From contig NZ_CP116304.1 in NCBI RefSeq assembly GCF_028010285.1, positions 5,534,501-5,598,500 on the forward strand: 64,000 nt of DNA, given 5' to 3'. This document shows, piece by piece, positions 41,326 through 52,262 of the stretch. A program made the position numbers and the translations under genes. Positions within the stretch are counted from its first letter, which is position 1; each line of letters begins with the position of its first letter. The notes under the pieces are model-generated. The model searched no databases. It was not told the DNA's origin and was given only the letters and a program-made list of their open reading frames with translations. The DNA is from Pseudomonas sp. Q1-7. GTDB taxonomy: Bacteria > Pseudomonadota > Gammaproteobacteria > Pseudomonadales > Pseudomonadaceae.

Positions 41326-43551
41326 TCAGCGCACGATTGCAGGCAGGTTGGTCAGCTTGTCCAGCAGCGTGGCCTGGGCATTGCGCGAGTTCTGGTTGCC
41401 GCTCGGGCTGTTGCGCAGGTAGCGGCCGTCCGGCTGCAGCACCCAGCTCTGGGTGTTGTCGCTGATATAGGCCTCCAGCTCCTTCTTCACGCGGGTCAGC
41501 AACTTCTTGCCCTCCACCGGGAAGCAGGTTTCGACGCGCATATCGAGGTTGCGCTCCATCCAGTCGGCACTGGAAAGGTACATCTTCTCGTCGCCGCCAT
41601 TGAGGAAGTAGTAGATGCGGCTGTGCTCCAGGAAGCGGCCGATGATCGAGCGCACCTGAATGTTGTGCGACACGCCGGGAATGCCCGGGCGCAAGCAGCA
41701 CATGCCGCGCACCACCAGGTCGATGCGTACGCCGCTCTGACTGGCCTTGTACAGCGCGCGGATGACCTTGGGATCGGTCAGCGCGTTGACCTTGACCATG
41801 ATGTGCGCCGGCTTGCCGTCACTGGCGTGCTGGGCCTCGCGGGCGATCATGTCGAGCAGGGTCTTCTTCAGGGTGAAGGGCGCATGCAGCAGCTTCTTCA
41901 TGCGCAGGGTCTTGCCCATGCCGATCAGCTGGTTGAACAGCTTGTGCAGGTCCTCGCAGAGCGCGTCGTCAGCGGTGAGCATGCTGTAGTCGGTGTACAG
42001 GCGCGCGTTGCCGGCGTGGTAGTTGCCGGTGCCCAGGTGGGCGTAGCGGCGCAGCTCGCCGTTCTCGCGGCGCAGGATCAGCATCATCTTGGCGTGGGTC
42101 TTGAAGCCCACCACGCCGTAGATCACCACGGCGCCGGCCTGCTGCAGGCGGCTGGCCAGTTGCAGGTTGGACTCTTCGTCGAAGCGCGCGCGCAGCTCGA
42201 TCACCGCGGTGACTTCCTTGCCGTTACGCGCCGCCTCCACCAGGGAGTCGACGATTTCGGAATTGGCGCCCGCGCGGTAGAGGGTCTGCTTGATGGCCAG
42301 GACGTTGGGGTCCTTGGCGGCCTGGCGCAGGAAGTCCACCACCGGGGTGAAAGACTCGAACGGGTGCAGCAGGAGGATGTCCTGCTTGCCCACTACGCTG
42401 AACAGGTTCTCGGCCTTTTGCAGGAGCTTCGGAATCACCGGCGTGAAGGACGGATGCTGCAGTTCCGGGTGGCTTTCCAGGCCGGTGATGCTGAACAGGC
42501 GGGTCAGGTTCACCGGGCCGTTGACTTGGTACAGCTCGCTTTCGGTCAGGCCGAACTGCTTGAGCAGGTAGTCCGAGAGGTGCTTCGGACAGGTGTCGGC
42601 CACCTCCAGGCGCACCGCGTCGCCGTAGCGGCGCGAGAAGAGCTCGCCGCGCAGGGCGCGGGCCAGGTCGTCGACGTCCTCGGTGTCCACCGAGAGGTCG
42701 GCGTTACGGGTCAGGCGGAACTGGTAGCAGCCCTTCACCTTCATGCCGGGGAACAGGTCGTCGGCGTGGGCGTGGATCATCGATGAGAGGAAAACGTAGT
42801 TGTCCCCCGCACCACCAATGTCCTCGGGCACGCGGATCACCCGGGGCAGCAGGCGCGGCGCCGGGATGATCGCCAGGCCGGAATCACGGCCGAACGCGTC
42901 CACGCCTTCCAGCTCGACGATGAAGTTCAGGCTCTTGTTCACCAGCAGCGGGAAGGGGTGCGTCGGGTCCAGGCCGATGGGGGTGATGATCGGCGCGATT
43001 TCGTCACGGAAGTAGCGGCGCACCCAGCTTTTCAGCTTGGTGGTCCAGTAGCGGCGACGGATGAAGTTGACCTGGTGCTTGGCCAGCTCCGGCAACAGGA
43101 TGTCGTTGAGGATGTTGTACTGGCGGCTGACCTGTTCGTGCACCACTTCGCTGATGCGCGCCATGGCCTGGTGCGGCAGCAGGCCGTCGGCGCCGGCCTG
43201 TTCGCGGGCGAAGGTGATCTGCTTCTTCAGGCCGGCGACGCGGATCTCGAAGAACTCGTCGAGGTTGCTGGAGAAGATCAGCAGGAATTTCAGACGCTCG
43301 AGCAACGGATAGGACTCATCCAGCGCCTGCTCCAGCACGCGGATGTTGAACTGCAGCTGGGACAGCTCACGGTGGATGTAGAGGCCGCTGTCATCCAGGC
43401 TCGGGACCACCAGCGGCGCGGCAGCCGGCGGCGGGGCGACCACCACTTCGGCGGCGGGTGCCTCGGGGGCCGGCGGCGGGGTCACCGGCACTTCGGCGGC
43501 CTCCTTCAGGGGGTCGAGCAATGCGCTGGGGTTGAGTCCTTCGGTGTTCAT
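41326..43551 (-). CDS. ppk: polyphosphate kinase 1
   Basis: 741 aa enzyme polymerising ATP gamma-phosphate into polyphosphate. N-terminal domain begins near residue 52 ([22 protein letters not shown]). The two catalytic PLD-like histidines are in [13 protein letters not shown] (near 484) and [11 protein letters not shown] (near 642). The first about 50 residues are a Pro/Ala/Val-rich extension ([20 protein letters not shown]), longer than in E. coli and probably disordered. Downstream of hemB with a 20-base gap, so cotranscription is likely. Confidence 0.97.
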   Translation of the reverse strand: MNTEGLNPSALLDPLKEAAEVPVTPPPAPEAPAAEVVVAPPPAAAPLVVPSLDDSGLYIHRELSQLQFNIRVLEQALDESYPLLERLKFLLIFSSNLDEFFEIRVAGLKKQITFAREQAGADGLLPHQAMARISEVVHEQVSRQYNILNDILLPELAKHQVNFIRRRYWTTKLKSWVRRYFRDEIAPIITPIGLDPTHPFPLLVNKSLNFIVELEGVDAFGRDSGLAIIPAPRLLPRVIRVPEDIGGAGDNYVFLSSMIHAHADDLFPGMKVKGCYQFRLTRNADLSVDTEDVDDLARALRGELFSRRYGDAVRLEVADTCPKHLSDYLLKQFGLTESELYQVNGPVNLTRLFSITGLESHPELQHPSFTPVIPKLLQKAENLFSVVGKQDILLLHPFESFTPVVDFLRQAAKDPNVLAIKQTLYRAGANSEIVDSLVEAARNGKEVTAVIELRARFDEESNLQLASRLQQAGAVVIYGVVGFKTHAKMMLILRRENGELRRYAHLGTGNYHAGNARLYTDYSMLTADDALCEDLHKLFNQLIGMGKTLRMKKLLHAPFTLKKTLLDMIAREAQHASDGKPAHIMVKVNALTDPKVIRALYKASQSGVRIDLVVRGMCCLRPGIPGVSHNIQVRSIIGRFLEHSRIYYFLNGGDEKMYLSSADWMERNLDMRVETCFPVEGKKLLTRVKKELEAYISDNTQSWVLQPDGRYLRNSPSGNQNSRNAQATLLDKLTNLPAIVR

Positions 43552-43571
43552 CTGCAGTTCCTGGGGGGAGG

Positions 43572-44636
<1,065 letters not shown>

Positions 44637-44764
44637 TTATGACCGAATGGTAACAACGCGCGACAGCGACCCGTGGTCGCGTCGGCCGGCGGTGCGCGGG
44701 CCGAGCTTTCCCCGGAACGCCATCCCGGTTAGGCTGCGCGTTCCTTTCGCTGCGCACCCCGACC

Positions 44765-45343
44765 ATGCTGCAACAATTTCTCCAGGATTTCGGCTACTTC
44801 GCCCTCTTCCTCGGCACCTTCTTCGAGGGTGAGACGATCCTGGTCCTGGCCGGATTCCTCGCCTTCCGGGGCTACATGGACATCAACGCAGTGGTGGCCA
44901 CGGCGTTCTGCGGCAGCTATGCCGGCGACCAGCTCTGGTACTACCTGGGCCGCCACAAGGGCCGCCAGATCCTCTCCCGCAAGCCACGCTGGCAGGCCAT
45001 GGGCGACAGGGCCCTGGACCACATCCGCCGCCATCCGGACACCTGGGTGCTGAGCTTCCGCTTCGTCTATGGCCTGCGCACCGTGATGCCGGTGGCCATC
45101 GGCCTGTCCGGCTACCCGCCGCTGCGCTACCTGTTCCTCAACGGCATCGGCGCCATCGTCTGGGCCCTGGCGCTGGGCTTCGCCGCCTACCACTTCGGCG
45201 CAGTGCTCGAAGGCATGCTGGGCAACCTCAAACGCTACGAACTGATGGTCCTCGGCGGCCTGCTGGTGATCGGCGGCATCCTCTGGCTGAGACGCCGCCT
45301 GCGCAATGGCAGAAACGCCAGGAACGGCTCAACGGAGAGCTAA
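44765..45343 (+). CDS. DedA family membrane protein
   Basis: 192 aa inner-membrane protein of the DedA/SNARE-associated family, implicated in phospholipid recycling (undecaprenyl phosphate or PE flipping) and envelope stress. Helical segments about 8-40 and 130-185; family motifs FFEGETILVLAGFLAFRG near 18-36 and FRFVYGLRTVMPVAIG near 100. C-terminus is basic (RRRLRNGRNARNG). Its 3' end overlaps the convergent fatty acid hydroxylase gene by 15 bases. Lipid substrate unknown. Confidence 0.9.
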   Translation: MLQQFLQDFGYFALFLGTFFEGETILVLAGFLAFRGYMDINAVVATAFCGSYAGDQLWYYLGRHKGRQILSRKPRWQAMGDRALDHIRRHPDTWVLSFRFVYGLRTVMPVAIGLSGYPPLRYLFLNGIGAIVWALALGFAAYHFGAVLEGMLGNLKRYELMVLGGLLVIGGILWLRRRLRNGRNARNGSTES

Positions 45344-46567
45344 GGCAGTCTCGCGACGTGGCAGGCCGAGCAGCGCCATCCCGCTGACCAGGCTGTAGAG
45401 CGCCAGCAGCCCCCAACCCAGCGCATCCATCGGCAGCAAGCCCTGCGCCGCCAGCGCCCAGAACGCCGGCCAGTTCAGTACCAGTCGCGCCAGCTCCAGG
45501 GCGCGCGCCCAGGGGCGGTTTTCCAGCCAAGCGCCGATCGCGTAGAGACCAAAGGCCATCCAGCCCCAGGCCAGACAGAGGCTCACCAGCGAGGCCTGCT
45601 CGCCAGTTCCCAGCAGCCAGGTTCCCGCCACAACGTAGCCGGCGAACTGCACCCCGGCGTACCACGTCTGCGCCCGGCCCAGCGGCACCTCGAACTTGAC
45701 GAAGCGCGACAGGTCCGGCTTGGCCTGTGGATAACGCGCGGCCACATCCGCTGGACGCCAGCCGGTGCGCATGAACCAGATGCGCAGCTTGTCCCACCAG
45801 GACTCGGCACGCACCGCATCGCGCCAGAGCTGCACATAGAACTGCAGGTTGGCCCAGAGCGGGTTCCAGCTGGCCAGCGGGGTGGTCACGCCGAAGATCA
45901 CCGGCTCCTCGTCCAACTCCTCCTGGAATGAGCCGAACAGGCGATCCCAGAGGATGAACACACCGCCGTAATTGCGATCCATGTACACCGGATTCTGCGC
46001 ATGGTGAACGCGATGGTTCGACGGCGTGATGAAGACCCATTCGAACCAGCCCAGCTTGGGCACGTGGCGGGTATGGACCCAGAACTGGTACAGCAGGTTC
46101 ATCGCGCCGACGCTGAAGAACACCAGGGGCGGCACGCCGGCCACCGCCATCGGCAGGTAGAAGATCCAGCCGAAGAGAAAGCCGGTGCTGGTCTGGCGCA
46201 GGGCGGTGGAGAGGTTGTACTCCTCGCTCTGATGGTGCACCGAATGGGCCGCCCAGAGTACGTTGCGCTCGTGGCCCAGACGGTGGTTCCAGTAGTAGCA
46301 GACGTCATAGAAGACGAAGGCCGCCAACCACACCCAGAGGCTCGACGCCGACAGCTCGAGCAGCGCCAGGTGCTGCCAGGCGAGGGTGTAGGTCAGCAGC
46401 CCCACCGCCTTGGTCAGCAGGCCGCTGGTGGTGGACAGCACCCCGGCGCTCAGGCTGTTCAGGGCATCGGCGGTGCGGTAGCTGCTCATCCCGCGCCAAC
46501 GGTCGGCGATCAGCTCGATGCCGATCAGCAGGAAGAAGAAGGGCACTGCAAAGAGGACGTAGTTCAT
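45329..46567 (-). CDS. sterol desaturase/fatty acid hydroxylase family protein
   Basis: 412 aa integral membrane di-iron enzyme. His boxes: NHRLGHERN and HSVHHQSEEYN near 95-115, and SNHRVHHAQN near 200, matching the HxxxH, HxxHH, HxxHH layout of the superfamily. Multiple hydrophobic helices at the N-terminus (about 1-90) and a further helical half after 300. It should hydroxylate or desaturate a lipid chain; substrate unknown. ATG 46567 starts MNYVLFAVPFFFLLIG and fits better than the open frame to 47599. Confidence 0.9.
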   Translation of the reverse strand: MNYVLFAVPFFFLLIGIELIADRWRGMSSYRTADALNSLSAGVLSTTSGLLTKAVGLLTYTLAWQHLALLELSASSLWVWLAAFVFYDVCYYWNHRLGHERNVLWAAHSVHHQSEEYNLSTALRQTSTGFLFGWIFYLPMAVAGVPPLVFFSVGAMNLLYQFWVHTRHVPKLGWFEWVFITPSNHRVHHAQNPVYMDRNYGGVFILWDRLFGSFQEELDEEPVIFGVTTPLASWNPLWANLQFYVQLWRDAVRAESWWDKLRIWFMRTGWRPADVAARYPQAKPDLSRFVKFEVPLGRAQTWYAGVQFAGYVVAGTWLLGTGEQASLVSLCLAWGWMAFGLYAIGAWLENRPWARALELARLVLNWPAFWALAAQGLLPMDALGWGLLALYSLVSGMALLGLPRRETALALR

Positions 46568-46744
46568 GGGGAGCCTTGTGGTCGTTCCTGTCCGGTGGCC
46601 GACGGGCAGCGAGCGGGATGGCGCGGTGCTCGCGGCCCGATTCCCCGGCCTGCTAGGATTGCTCGTCAGTACCCGGATGCTACTCCTGCAGCCGGCCCGG
46701 CTTCCCGGCACGGCGTGCCATCCCAAGCGGCATATGACGACAGC

Positions 46745-47578
46745 ATGCGCACACTCCTGAAACCCGCCCTGATCGCCCTGCTCCTGCTGGCTTGCGCCGC
46801 CCTGCTCGGACTCTACCCCTATCGCGACGCCCTGCTGCCGCCGGCGATCTCCGACCTGCCCGCGGCGGAGCAGCGCCTGGCGCCCCACCTCAGCCTGTTC
46901 ACGCCGGAAGGCGCCGGCCCCTTCCCCACCGTGCTGGTGTTCCACGGCTGCAGCGGCCAGAGTCCGCTGTTCGTACGCAATGTGAAGAGCTGGCTGCTGT
47001 CCGCCGGCTACGCAGCGCTGTTCGTCGACAGCCATGCCGCGCGCGGCATCGAGGACTGGCGCCCGGTATGCGACGGCAAGCGCCTGTGGGGCAACGAGCG
47101 CGCCATCGACGTCTATGCCGCCCTGGCCCTGGCGCGGAAGGTTCCTGCCATCGATGGCAGCCGCCTGGCCCTGCTCGGCTACTCCCACGGCGGCTGGACG
47201 ATACTCGACGCGCTGTCCTACGACGGCGCCGCCGGCCATGGCTTTCCGGCCACCGGCAAGGGCGCGCTGGCCGGCGTGCGCGGGGTGATCGCCTACTACC
47301 CCTACTGCGGCTTCCCCGCCCACCTGCGCGACGGCCTCGGCCACGACACACCGGTGCTGATGTTTCTCGGCGGCCAGGATCACATCACCGACCACCGCCA
47401 ATGCGTCTCGGCCCTCGGCAGCCTGGGTGGCCAGCGCCTGGAACTGGTGCAATACGGAAACGCCGACCACGTCTTCGACCAGCGCAGCGACCTGAATACC
47501 TACCAACCCGACCTGGCCGAGGATGCCCAGCGACGCGCCCTGGCGTTCCTGCGCGACAACCTCGCACCGGTCCATTGA
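46745..47578 (+). CDS. dienelactone hydrolase-like alpha/beta hydrolase
   Basis: 277 aa. N-terminal hydrophobic anchor or signal (LKPALIALLLLACAALLGLYPY, about 5-26), then an alpha/beta hydrolase with nucleophile motif LGYSHGG near residue 150, oxyanion-side VFHGCSGQSP, and a late GNADHVFD carrying the catalytic His with Asp in FLGGQDHITD. Resembles periplasmic dienelactone-hydrolase-like proteins; substrate not known. Followed 13 bases later by elbB, so probably cotranscribed. Confidence 0.87.
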   Translation: MRTLLKPALIALLLLACAALLGLYPYRDALLPPAISDLPAAEQRLAPHLSLFTPEGAGPFPTVLVFHGCSGQSPLFVRNVKSWLLSAGYAALFVDSHAARGIEDWRPVCDGKRLWGNERAIDVYAALALARKVPAIDGSRLALLGYSHGGWTILDALSYDGAAGHGFPATGKGALAGVRGVIAYYPYCGFPAHLRDGLGHDTPVLMFLGGQDHITDHRQCVSALGSLGGQRLELVQYGNADHVFDQRSDLNTYQPDLAEDAQRRALAFLRDNLAPVH

Positions 47579-47591
47579 CCTGGAGATGTCC

Positions 47592-48248
47592 ATGACCAAG
47601 AAAGTTGCCGTGATCCTGTCCGGCTGTGGCGTTTACGACGGCGCGGAAATCCACGAGAGCGTCATCACCCTGCTACGCCTGGACCAGCGCGGCGCGAAGG
47701 TCCAATGCTTCGCCCCGAACATTGCACAGCACCATGTGATCGACCACACCACCGGCGAGGAAATGCCGGAAAGCCGCAACGTGCTGGTGGAGTCGGCGCG
47801 CATCGCCCGTGGCGAGATCCGCGACGTGAGCGAACTGGACGCCGCCGAATTCGATGCCCTGATCGTCCCCGGTGGATTCGGCGCCGCGAAGAACCTTTCC
47901 GACTTTGCCCTCAGTGGCGCCAACTGCAGCGTGCAGCCCGACGTGCTCGCCGCCGCGCGCGGTTTTGCCGGGGCCGGCAAGCCGGTGGGCCTGATCTGCA
48001 TCTCCCCGGCCCTGGCGGCGAAGATCTACGGCGAAGGCGTGACCTGCACCATCGGCAACGACGCGGGCACCGCCGCCGCCCTGGGCGAGATGGGCGCCCA
48101 GCACGTGGAGTGCGAGGTCGGCGAAATCGTCGAAGACGGGAAGCGCAAGCTGGTGACCACCCCGGCCTACATGCTGGCGCAATCCATCAGCGAAGCCGCC
48201 TCCGGCATCAACAAACTGGTGGACCGGGTACTGGAACTGGCGCACTGA
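47592..48248 (+). CDS. elbB: isoprenoid biosynthesis glyoxalase ElbB
   Basis: 218 aa class I glutamine-amidotransferase-like (DJ-1/PfpI superfamily) protein. VILSGCGVYDGAEIHESV at the N-terminus and LICISPALAAKIYG near 130, with the nucleophile-elbow Cys in LICIS. E. coli ElbB has weak glyoxalase activity. GGAG (47582-47585) is best spaced for ATG 47592; an upstream in-frame ATG at 47586 sits directly on the ribosome site and is unlikely. Confidence 0.92.
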   Translation: MTKKVAVILSGCGVYDGAEIHESVITLLRLDQRGAKVQCFAPNIAQHHVIDHTTGEEMPESRNVLVESARIARGEIRDVSELDAAEFDALIVPGGFGAAKNLSDFALSGANCSVQPDVLAAARGFAGAGKPVGLICISPALAAKIYGEGVTCTIGNDAGTAAALGEMGAQHVECEVGEIVEDGKRKLVTTPAYMLAQSISEAASGINKLVDRVLELAH

Positions 48249-48381
48249 CGCGCCCGTGCGGGCGACACAGGCCGCCCGCCCTGTGCCAATCCGGCCAATC
48301 CGCCCGCCTCTCCGGCCGCCCCACTTGGCACCCGGTCCAGCATGCGGCAGCGTCGAGCCATCGATGCATCCAGGAGGCGCC

Positions 48382-48852
48382 ATGACCCAGACCGATTTCG
48401 TCCTCACCCCTGAACTGCGGGAGGCCGTCGCCGGCTTCTTCGAACGCATCCCCTTCAACCGCATGCTGGGCATCCAGCTCGGCGAGATGAGCACTGAGAA
48501 AGTGCTGATGCACCTGCCGATGAAGGACGAGCTGATCGGCAATTTCGTGCAGGGCATCCTCCACGGCGGTGTGATCTCCAGCCTGCTGGACGTGGTGGGC
48601 GGCGCCATGGCGCTGATCGGCGCCTTCGAGCGGCACCAGCACCTGTCCACGGCCGAGCGCATGGCGCGGCTGTCCAAGCTCGGCACCATCGACCTGCGCA
48701 TCGACTACCTACGCCCAGGCCGCGGCCGGCACTTCACCGCCACCGCCGTGCTGCTGCGTTCGGGCAACAAGGTGGCGGTGGTGCGCTCGGAACTGCATGC
48801 CGACGACGGCACCCTGGTGGCGGTGGGCACCGGCACCTACCTGTGCGGCTGA
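48382..48852 (+). CDS. hotdog-fold thioesterase
   Basis: 156 aa PaaI-like thioesterase. HGGVISSLLDVVGGAMALIG near 62 is the active motif, followed by RIDYLRPGRGRHFTATAVLLRSG. Distinct from the thioesterase beside tex (129 aa) in its extra N-terminal helix. AGGAGG precedes the ATG by about five bases. Substrate unknown. A GC-rich leader with direct CCAATCCGGCC-like repeats precedes it. Confidence 0.88.
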   Translation: MTQTDFVLTPELREAVAGFFERIPFNRMLGIQLGEMSTEKVLMHLPMKDELIGNFVQGILHGGVISSLLDVVGGAMALIGAFERHQHLSTAERMARLSKLGTIDLRIDYLRPGRGRHFTATAVLLRSGNKVAVVRSELHADDGTLVAVGTGTYLCG

Positions 48853-48955
48853 GTGGACCCGGACGGGCAACCCCGCCTGAGGGCTGGCACTGAGCCTGCG
48901 AAGACCAGCGCTCACATGATCAGATGAGCGTCGTCGGGCCTCGCGGCGCGCGGCG

Positions 48956-48978
48956 CCAACCTGCGGGATGCAGGTTGG
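48956..48978. repeat. palindrome after yaiI
   Basis: Perfect 9-base stem CCAACCTGC / GCAGGTTGG with GGGAT loop, 16 bases past the yaiI stop in that gene's direction. No T-run. Adjacent GCGCCAACCTGCGG resembles the second REP class core. Confidence 0.5.
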
Positions 48979-48994
48979 TGACCGCAGCCAGCGA

Positions 48995-49447
48995 TCAGCT
49001 CCGGCTCAGCTTCGTCAGCAGCCGGTCCAGGGAGTTGGCGAATGCCTGGCGATCCTTCTCGCCATAGGCGGCCTGGCCACCCCCCATCTGCCCCTGGTCG
49101 CGCAGGTCGGTAAACAGATTGCGCACCGCCAGGCGTTCGCCCATGTTGCGCTCGTCGAATTCGCGGCCCCGCGGGTCCAGCGCCGCCACGCCCTTTTTCA
49201 CCAGGCGGTCGGCCAGCGGCACATCGCTGCAAATCACCAGCTCGCCAGGTACGGCGTTCTCCACCAGATAGTCGTCGGCCGCGTCCGGGCCGCTGGGCAC
49301 CACCACCAGGCGTACACAAGCGAAGGCCGGCTTGACCTGGCTCTGCCCGGCTACCAGCACCACCTCGAATTTGCGCTTCAGGGCGAACTTGATCACCTGA
49401 TCCTTGGCCGCCCGTGGGCAGGCATCGGCATCGATCCAGACGCGCAT
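48995..49447 (-). CDS. yaiI: UPF0178 (YaiI/YqxD) family protein
   Basis: 150 aa of the DUF188 family, a PIN-like/NYN-related fold. Conserved acidic positions are visible in VWIDADACPRAAK (start), SGPDAADDYL (near 52) and CSDVPLADRLVKKG (near 73), which line a putative nuclease site. Biochemical function unknown. Single gene between REP-like hairpin and the FTR1 terminator. Confidence 0.93.
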   Translation of the reverse strand: MRVWIDADACPRAAKDQVIKFALKRKFEVVLVAGQSQVKPAFACVRLVVVPSGPDAADDYLVENAVPGELVICSDVPLADRLVKKGVAALDPRGREFDERNMGERLAVRNLFTDLRDQGQMGGGQAAYGEKDRQAFANSLDRLLTKLSRS

Positions 49448-49464
49448 GGCATTTCCTTCCGGAT

Positions 49465-49498
49465 AAGAAAAAGGGCGAGGAGTTTACACCCCTCGCCC
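49465..49498 (-). terminator. terminator after FTR1 gene
   Basis: 8-base stem GGGCGAGG / CCTCGCCC with a 10-base loop, followed on the FTR1 strand by TTTTTCTT. Convincing intrinsic terminator six bases past the stop. Confidence 0.85.
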
Positions 49499-49503
49499 CC
49501 AAC

Positions 49504-51393
49504 TCAGGCCTGTACCGCGCGGCGTTCCCGCAACCAGCTGCGACTGTAGAGCGCGGCGATGGCCAGCAGGGCGAGCCCCTGGGCCGACAGGGTGTAGGCA
49601 TCGGGGCGGATACCCAGCCAGTCGAACTCGAAGAACGGCACTGGACGGGTGCCCAGCACTCCGGCTTCCTGCAACGCCGCCACGCCATGGCCGGCGAAGA
49701 CCACCGACAAGGCACAGAGAAGAATAGCGTTGGCGCTGAAGAAGGTGCCCAGCGGCAACCTGGCCGAGCCGCGCAGGATGATCCAAGCCAGGCCCACCAG
49801 CAGCACCAGGGCGGCCACCGCGCCGGCGACGACCATGCTGTGACCGGCAGCGCCGGCCTGTAGCCAAAGGGTTTCGTAGAACAGGATGACTTCGAACAGT
49901 TCGCGGTACACCGAGAAGAACGCCAGGGTGGCGAAACCGAAACGGCCACTGTTGCTCAGCAGGTGCTCCTTGATGTGGCGCTGCCAGGCGGCCGCATGGC
50001 GACGGTCATGCATCCATACGCCGAGCCAGAGCACCATGACGCAGGCGAACAGCGCGGTGAAGCCCTCCATCAGCTCGCGCTGGGCGCCGCCGACATCGAT
50101 CAGGAAGGCCGCCACGGCCCAGGTGGCGAAACCGGCGACTATGGCCAGGCCCCAGCCGACGTGGACGCTGCGCACGGCATGCTCCTGGCCGGTCTTGCGC
50201 AGGAAGGCGAGGATCGCCGCCAGCACCAGGATGGCTTCCAGGCCTTCCCGCAGGAGAATCAGCAGGCTGGAGATGAAGCTCAGGGAACCGCTCAGACCGT
50301 CGCTACCCAGCAGGTCGGCGGACTTGTCCAGCTCGGCCTTGGCCCGCTCCAGCAACTGTGCCGCTTGCCCCAGGGACTGGCGGTCCTGCAGGGCTTGCCG
50401 GTAGGCCATCAACGCACGCTCCGTGGTCTTGCGCTGTACCGCGTCGAGGTTGTCGAGGGAGCTTTCCACCAGCTCGAAGCCTTCCAGGTAGGCGGCTACC
50501 GAGAGGTCATAGGCCTGGTCCGCATCACCCTCGCGGTACGCCTTCAGGCTCTGCTCCAGGGTGGCACGGGTGTGGCCGATCAGCTCCTTCGGCCCGCGCT
50601 GCTGCAACGGCGGCTGGGCGCGCTGGGCACGGAACCGTGCCTGGGCGGCGGCGCCCTGGCTGGCGCCGACCTCTTCCGGGGTGCGGCCGGCCAGCTCACC
50701 CAATGGGATCGCCTCGCCCTTCACCGCCGCGTCGGCACTGAACCCGGCGATGTAGCTGGCCAGGTCCCAGCGCTGGCGGTCGTCCAGCTGGTCGGCGAAG
50801 GCTGGCATATCGGTGCCTTCGACGCCCAGACCGACGGTGTTGTAGAGGTCGTAGAGGCTCATCCGGTCCATACGCGCCCGTTCGCGGAGGTTCGCCGGCG
50901 GCGGCTCCAGGCCCATGCCCGCCGGGCCGTCACCGGCGCCGGCATCGCCGTGGCAAACGCTGCAATGCTGGGCATAGAGCGGCGCACCGCGTGCGGGGTC
51001 GGGGGTGATGAGCGGCGCCTGGCTGACCTCGTAGGTCGCCGCCAGCCGGGTGGCCAACTGGCGGGCCTGGCGAGCCACGGCGGCGCCGTCCTGCTTGCTT
51101 TCGACGGCCTGCTGCAGGCTGGCGACGCCCTGCTCCAGGTCCTTGCGGCCATCGCGCGCCGGCAGGGCGACGATCAGGCCCTGTAGCACACCGAGGAATT
51201 CGATCTGTTCGCGGTATTCGCCGGCATCGATGACCTTGCCGTCGACCACGGTGGCGGGGTAGTCGGCCCCGATGTAACTGAGCAGATGCAGCGCCTGGGC
51301 GGCGCCATCGGCGGGGTCGGCCAGCAGGCTGAAGCTGCAGAACGCCATCAGCGGCATCAGGAGCCAGCTGAGCAATCTCGGAATGGGGAACAT
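49504..51393 (-). CDS. cytochrome c-FTR1 iron permease fusion
   Basis: 629 aa. Signal or anchor at 1-24 (LLSWLLMPLMAFCSFSLLA). The periplasmic N-half contains a class I cytochrome c module (heme site CSVCHG near 145, distal Met in GTDMPAF near 198) and helical linker. The C-half is an FTR1/EfeU permease with two REXXE iron motifs, REGLE (near 387) and RELFE (near 507), and about seven membrane helices. It should couple iron oxidation or electron transfer to high-affinity uptake, with the heme domain replacing a separate oxidase. A partial Fur-like palindrome overlaps the translation start region. Confidence 0.92.
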   Translation of the reverse strand: MFPIPRLLSWLLMPLMAFCSFSLLADPADGAAQALHLLSYIGADYPATVVDGKVIDAGEYREQIEFLGVLQGLIVALPARDGRKDLEQGVASLQQAVESKQDGAAVARQARQLATRLAATYEVSQAPLITPDPARGAPLYAQHCSVCHGDAGAGDGPAGMGLEPPPANLRERARMDRMSLYDLYNTVGLGVEGTDMPAFADQLDDRQRWDLASYIAGFSADAAVKGEAIPLGELAGRTPEEVGASQGAAAQARFRAQRAQPPLQQRGPKELIGHTRATLEQSLKAYREGDADQAYDLSVAAYLEGFELVESSLDNLDAVQRKTTERALMAYRQALQDRQSLGQAAQLLERAKAELDKSADLLGSDGLSGSLSFISSLLILLREGLEAILVLAAILAFLRKTGQEHAVRSVHVGWGLAIVAGFATWAVAAFLIDVGGAQRELMEGFTALFACVMVLWLGVWMHDRRHAAAWQRHIKEHLLSNSGRFGFATLAFFSVYRELFEVILFYETLWLQAGAAGHSMVVAGAVAALVLLVGLAWIILRGSARLPLGTFFSANAILLCALSVVFAGHGVAALQEAGVLGTRPVPFFEFDWLGIRPDAYTLSAQGLALLAIAALYSRSWLRERRAVQA

Positions 51394-51400
51394 GAGTCAA

Positions 51401-51415
51401 TCTCAAATGAGAATG
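51401..51415 (-). promoter_or_regulatory. Fur-box-like palindrome at FTR1 start
   Basis: TCTCA-AA-TGAGA (51401-51412) followed by ATG; on the coding strand it reads CATTCTCATTTGAGA, eight bases before the ATG. It shows partial Fur consensus and would block transcription or translation initiation; uncertain. Confidence 0.3.
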
Positions 51416-51515
51416 GGGGACAGAATTGTTACCCCCCTAACGATCCAGCTCAACCCCGGTCGTTCACTTACCCTGCGTCAGCTTGCCGCACGTAGCCAAC
51501 CGCCGCACTGCAACG

Positions 51516-51540
51516 AAAAAAGGCGGCCCGGAGCCGCCTT
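51516..51540 (-). terminator. terminator after LysE-family gene
   Basis: 8-base stem AAGGCGGC / GCCGCCTT with a CCGGA loop and a T-run of six on the gene strand. Confidence 0.88.
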
Positions 51541-51555
51541 TCGCATGGATGGGCA

Positions 51556-52188
51556 CTACACCGGCGCGCGGCGCACCGTGGCCAGCAGCGCCGCCGCCCC
51601 GACGAACAGCGCGGCAAAGCTGCGGTTCATCACCCGCTGCTGGCGCGGCGTGCGCAGCAGGCGCAGGACACGGGCGGCGAGGCCGGTGTAGCCGGCCATG
51701 ACGATCAGGTCGACGGTGATCATGGTCGCGCCCATCACCAGATACTGCTCCACCAGCGGCGCGTGGGGATCGATGAACTGCGGCAGCACCGCGAGCATGA
51801 AGACGATCGCCTTGGGATTGCTGAAGTTCACCAGGAAGCCGCGCAGGACCAGGGTGAGCGGCCGGCCGATGGGACGCTCGGCGGAATCGCTGGCCATGTC
51901 GCTGGGCAACGCCTTCCATTGCCTGACCGCGAGGTAGACCAGGTACACCACCCCGAACCACTTGATCAGGGAGAATGCCAGGGCGGAGGTGGCGAGGATG
52001 GCGCCGACGCCAGCGGCGACGATGGCGATCTGCAGGGCCAGGCCGATCTGCAACCCCAGGGCGTTCCAGTAACCACGCAGGAAGCCGTACTGCAGGCCGG
52101 ACGACATGGAAGCGATGGCACCGGCACCCGGTGACAGGCTGATCACCCAACAGGCGACCAGAAAAGCGAGCCAGGTCTGAAGTGCCAC
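51556..52188 (-). CDS. LysE/RhtB family amino-acid exporter
   Basis: 210 aa with about six transmembrane helices. The N-terminal motif WVISLSPGAGAIASMSSGLQ is the family signature (PG near residue 22), and NFSNPKAIVFMLAVLPQF near 120 is the second conserved block. Exports an amino acid; substrate not predictable. The start is best placed at GTG 52188 with GAGG eight bases upstream, giving the family N-terminus (M)ALQTWLAF; the alternative ATG at 52209 adds seven residues. Confidence 0.88.
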   Translation of the reverse strand: MALQTWLAFLVACWVISLSPGAGAIASMSSGLQYGFLRGYWNALGLQIGLALQIAIVAAGVGAILATSALAFSLIKWFGVVYLVYLAVRQWKALPSDMASDSAERPIGRPLTLVLRGFLVNFSNPKAIVFMLAVLPQFIDPHAPLVEQYLVMGATMITVDLIVMAGYTGLAARVLRLLRTPRQQRVMNRSFAALFVGAAALLATVRRAPV

Positions 52189-52207
52189 GGCATGTACCTC
52201 GGAAACC

Positions 52208-52239
52208 AAAAAAGGGGCAGGCCGCAGAGCCTACCCCTT
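52208..52239 (-). terminator. terminator after mscS-type gene
   Basis: 11-base stem AAGGGGCAGGC / GCCTACCCCTT (one G-T pair) with a six-base loop and T-run on the gene strand; 24 bases past the stop. Confidence 0.85.
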
Positions 52240-52262
52240 CGTCCGACCGCTGCCCAGTACCG

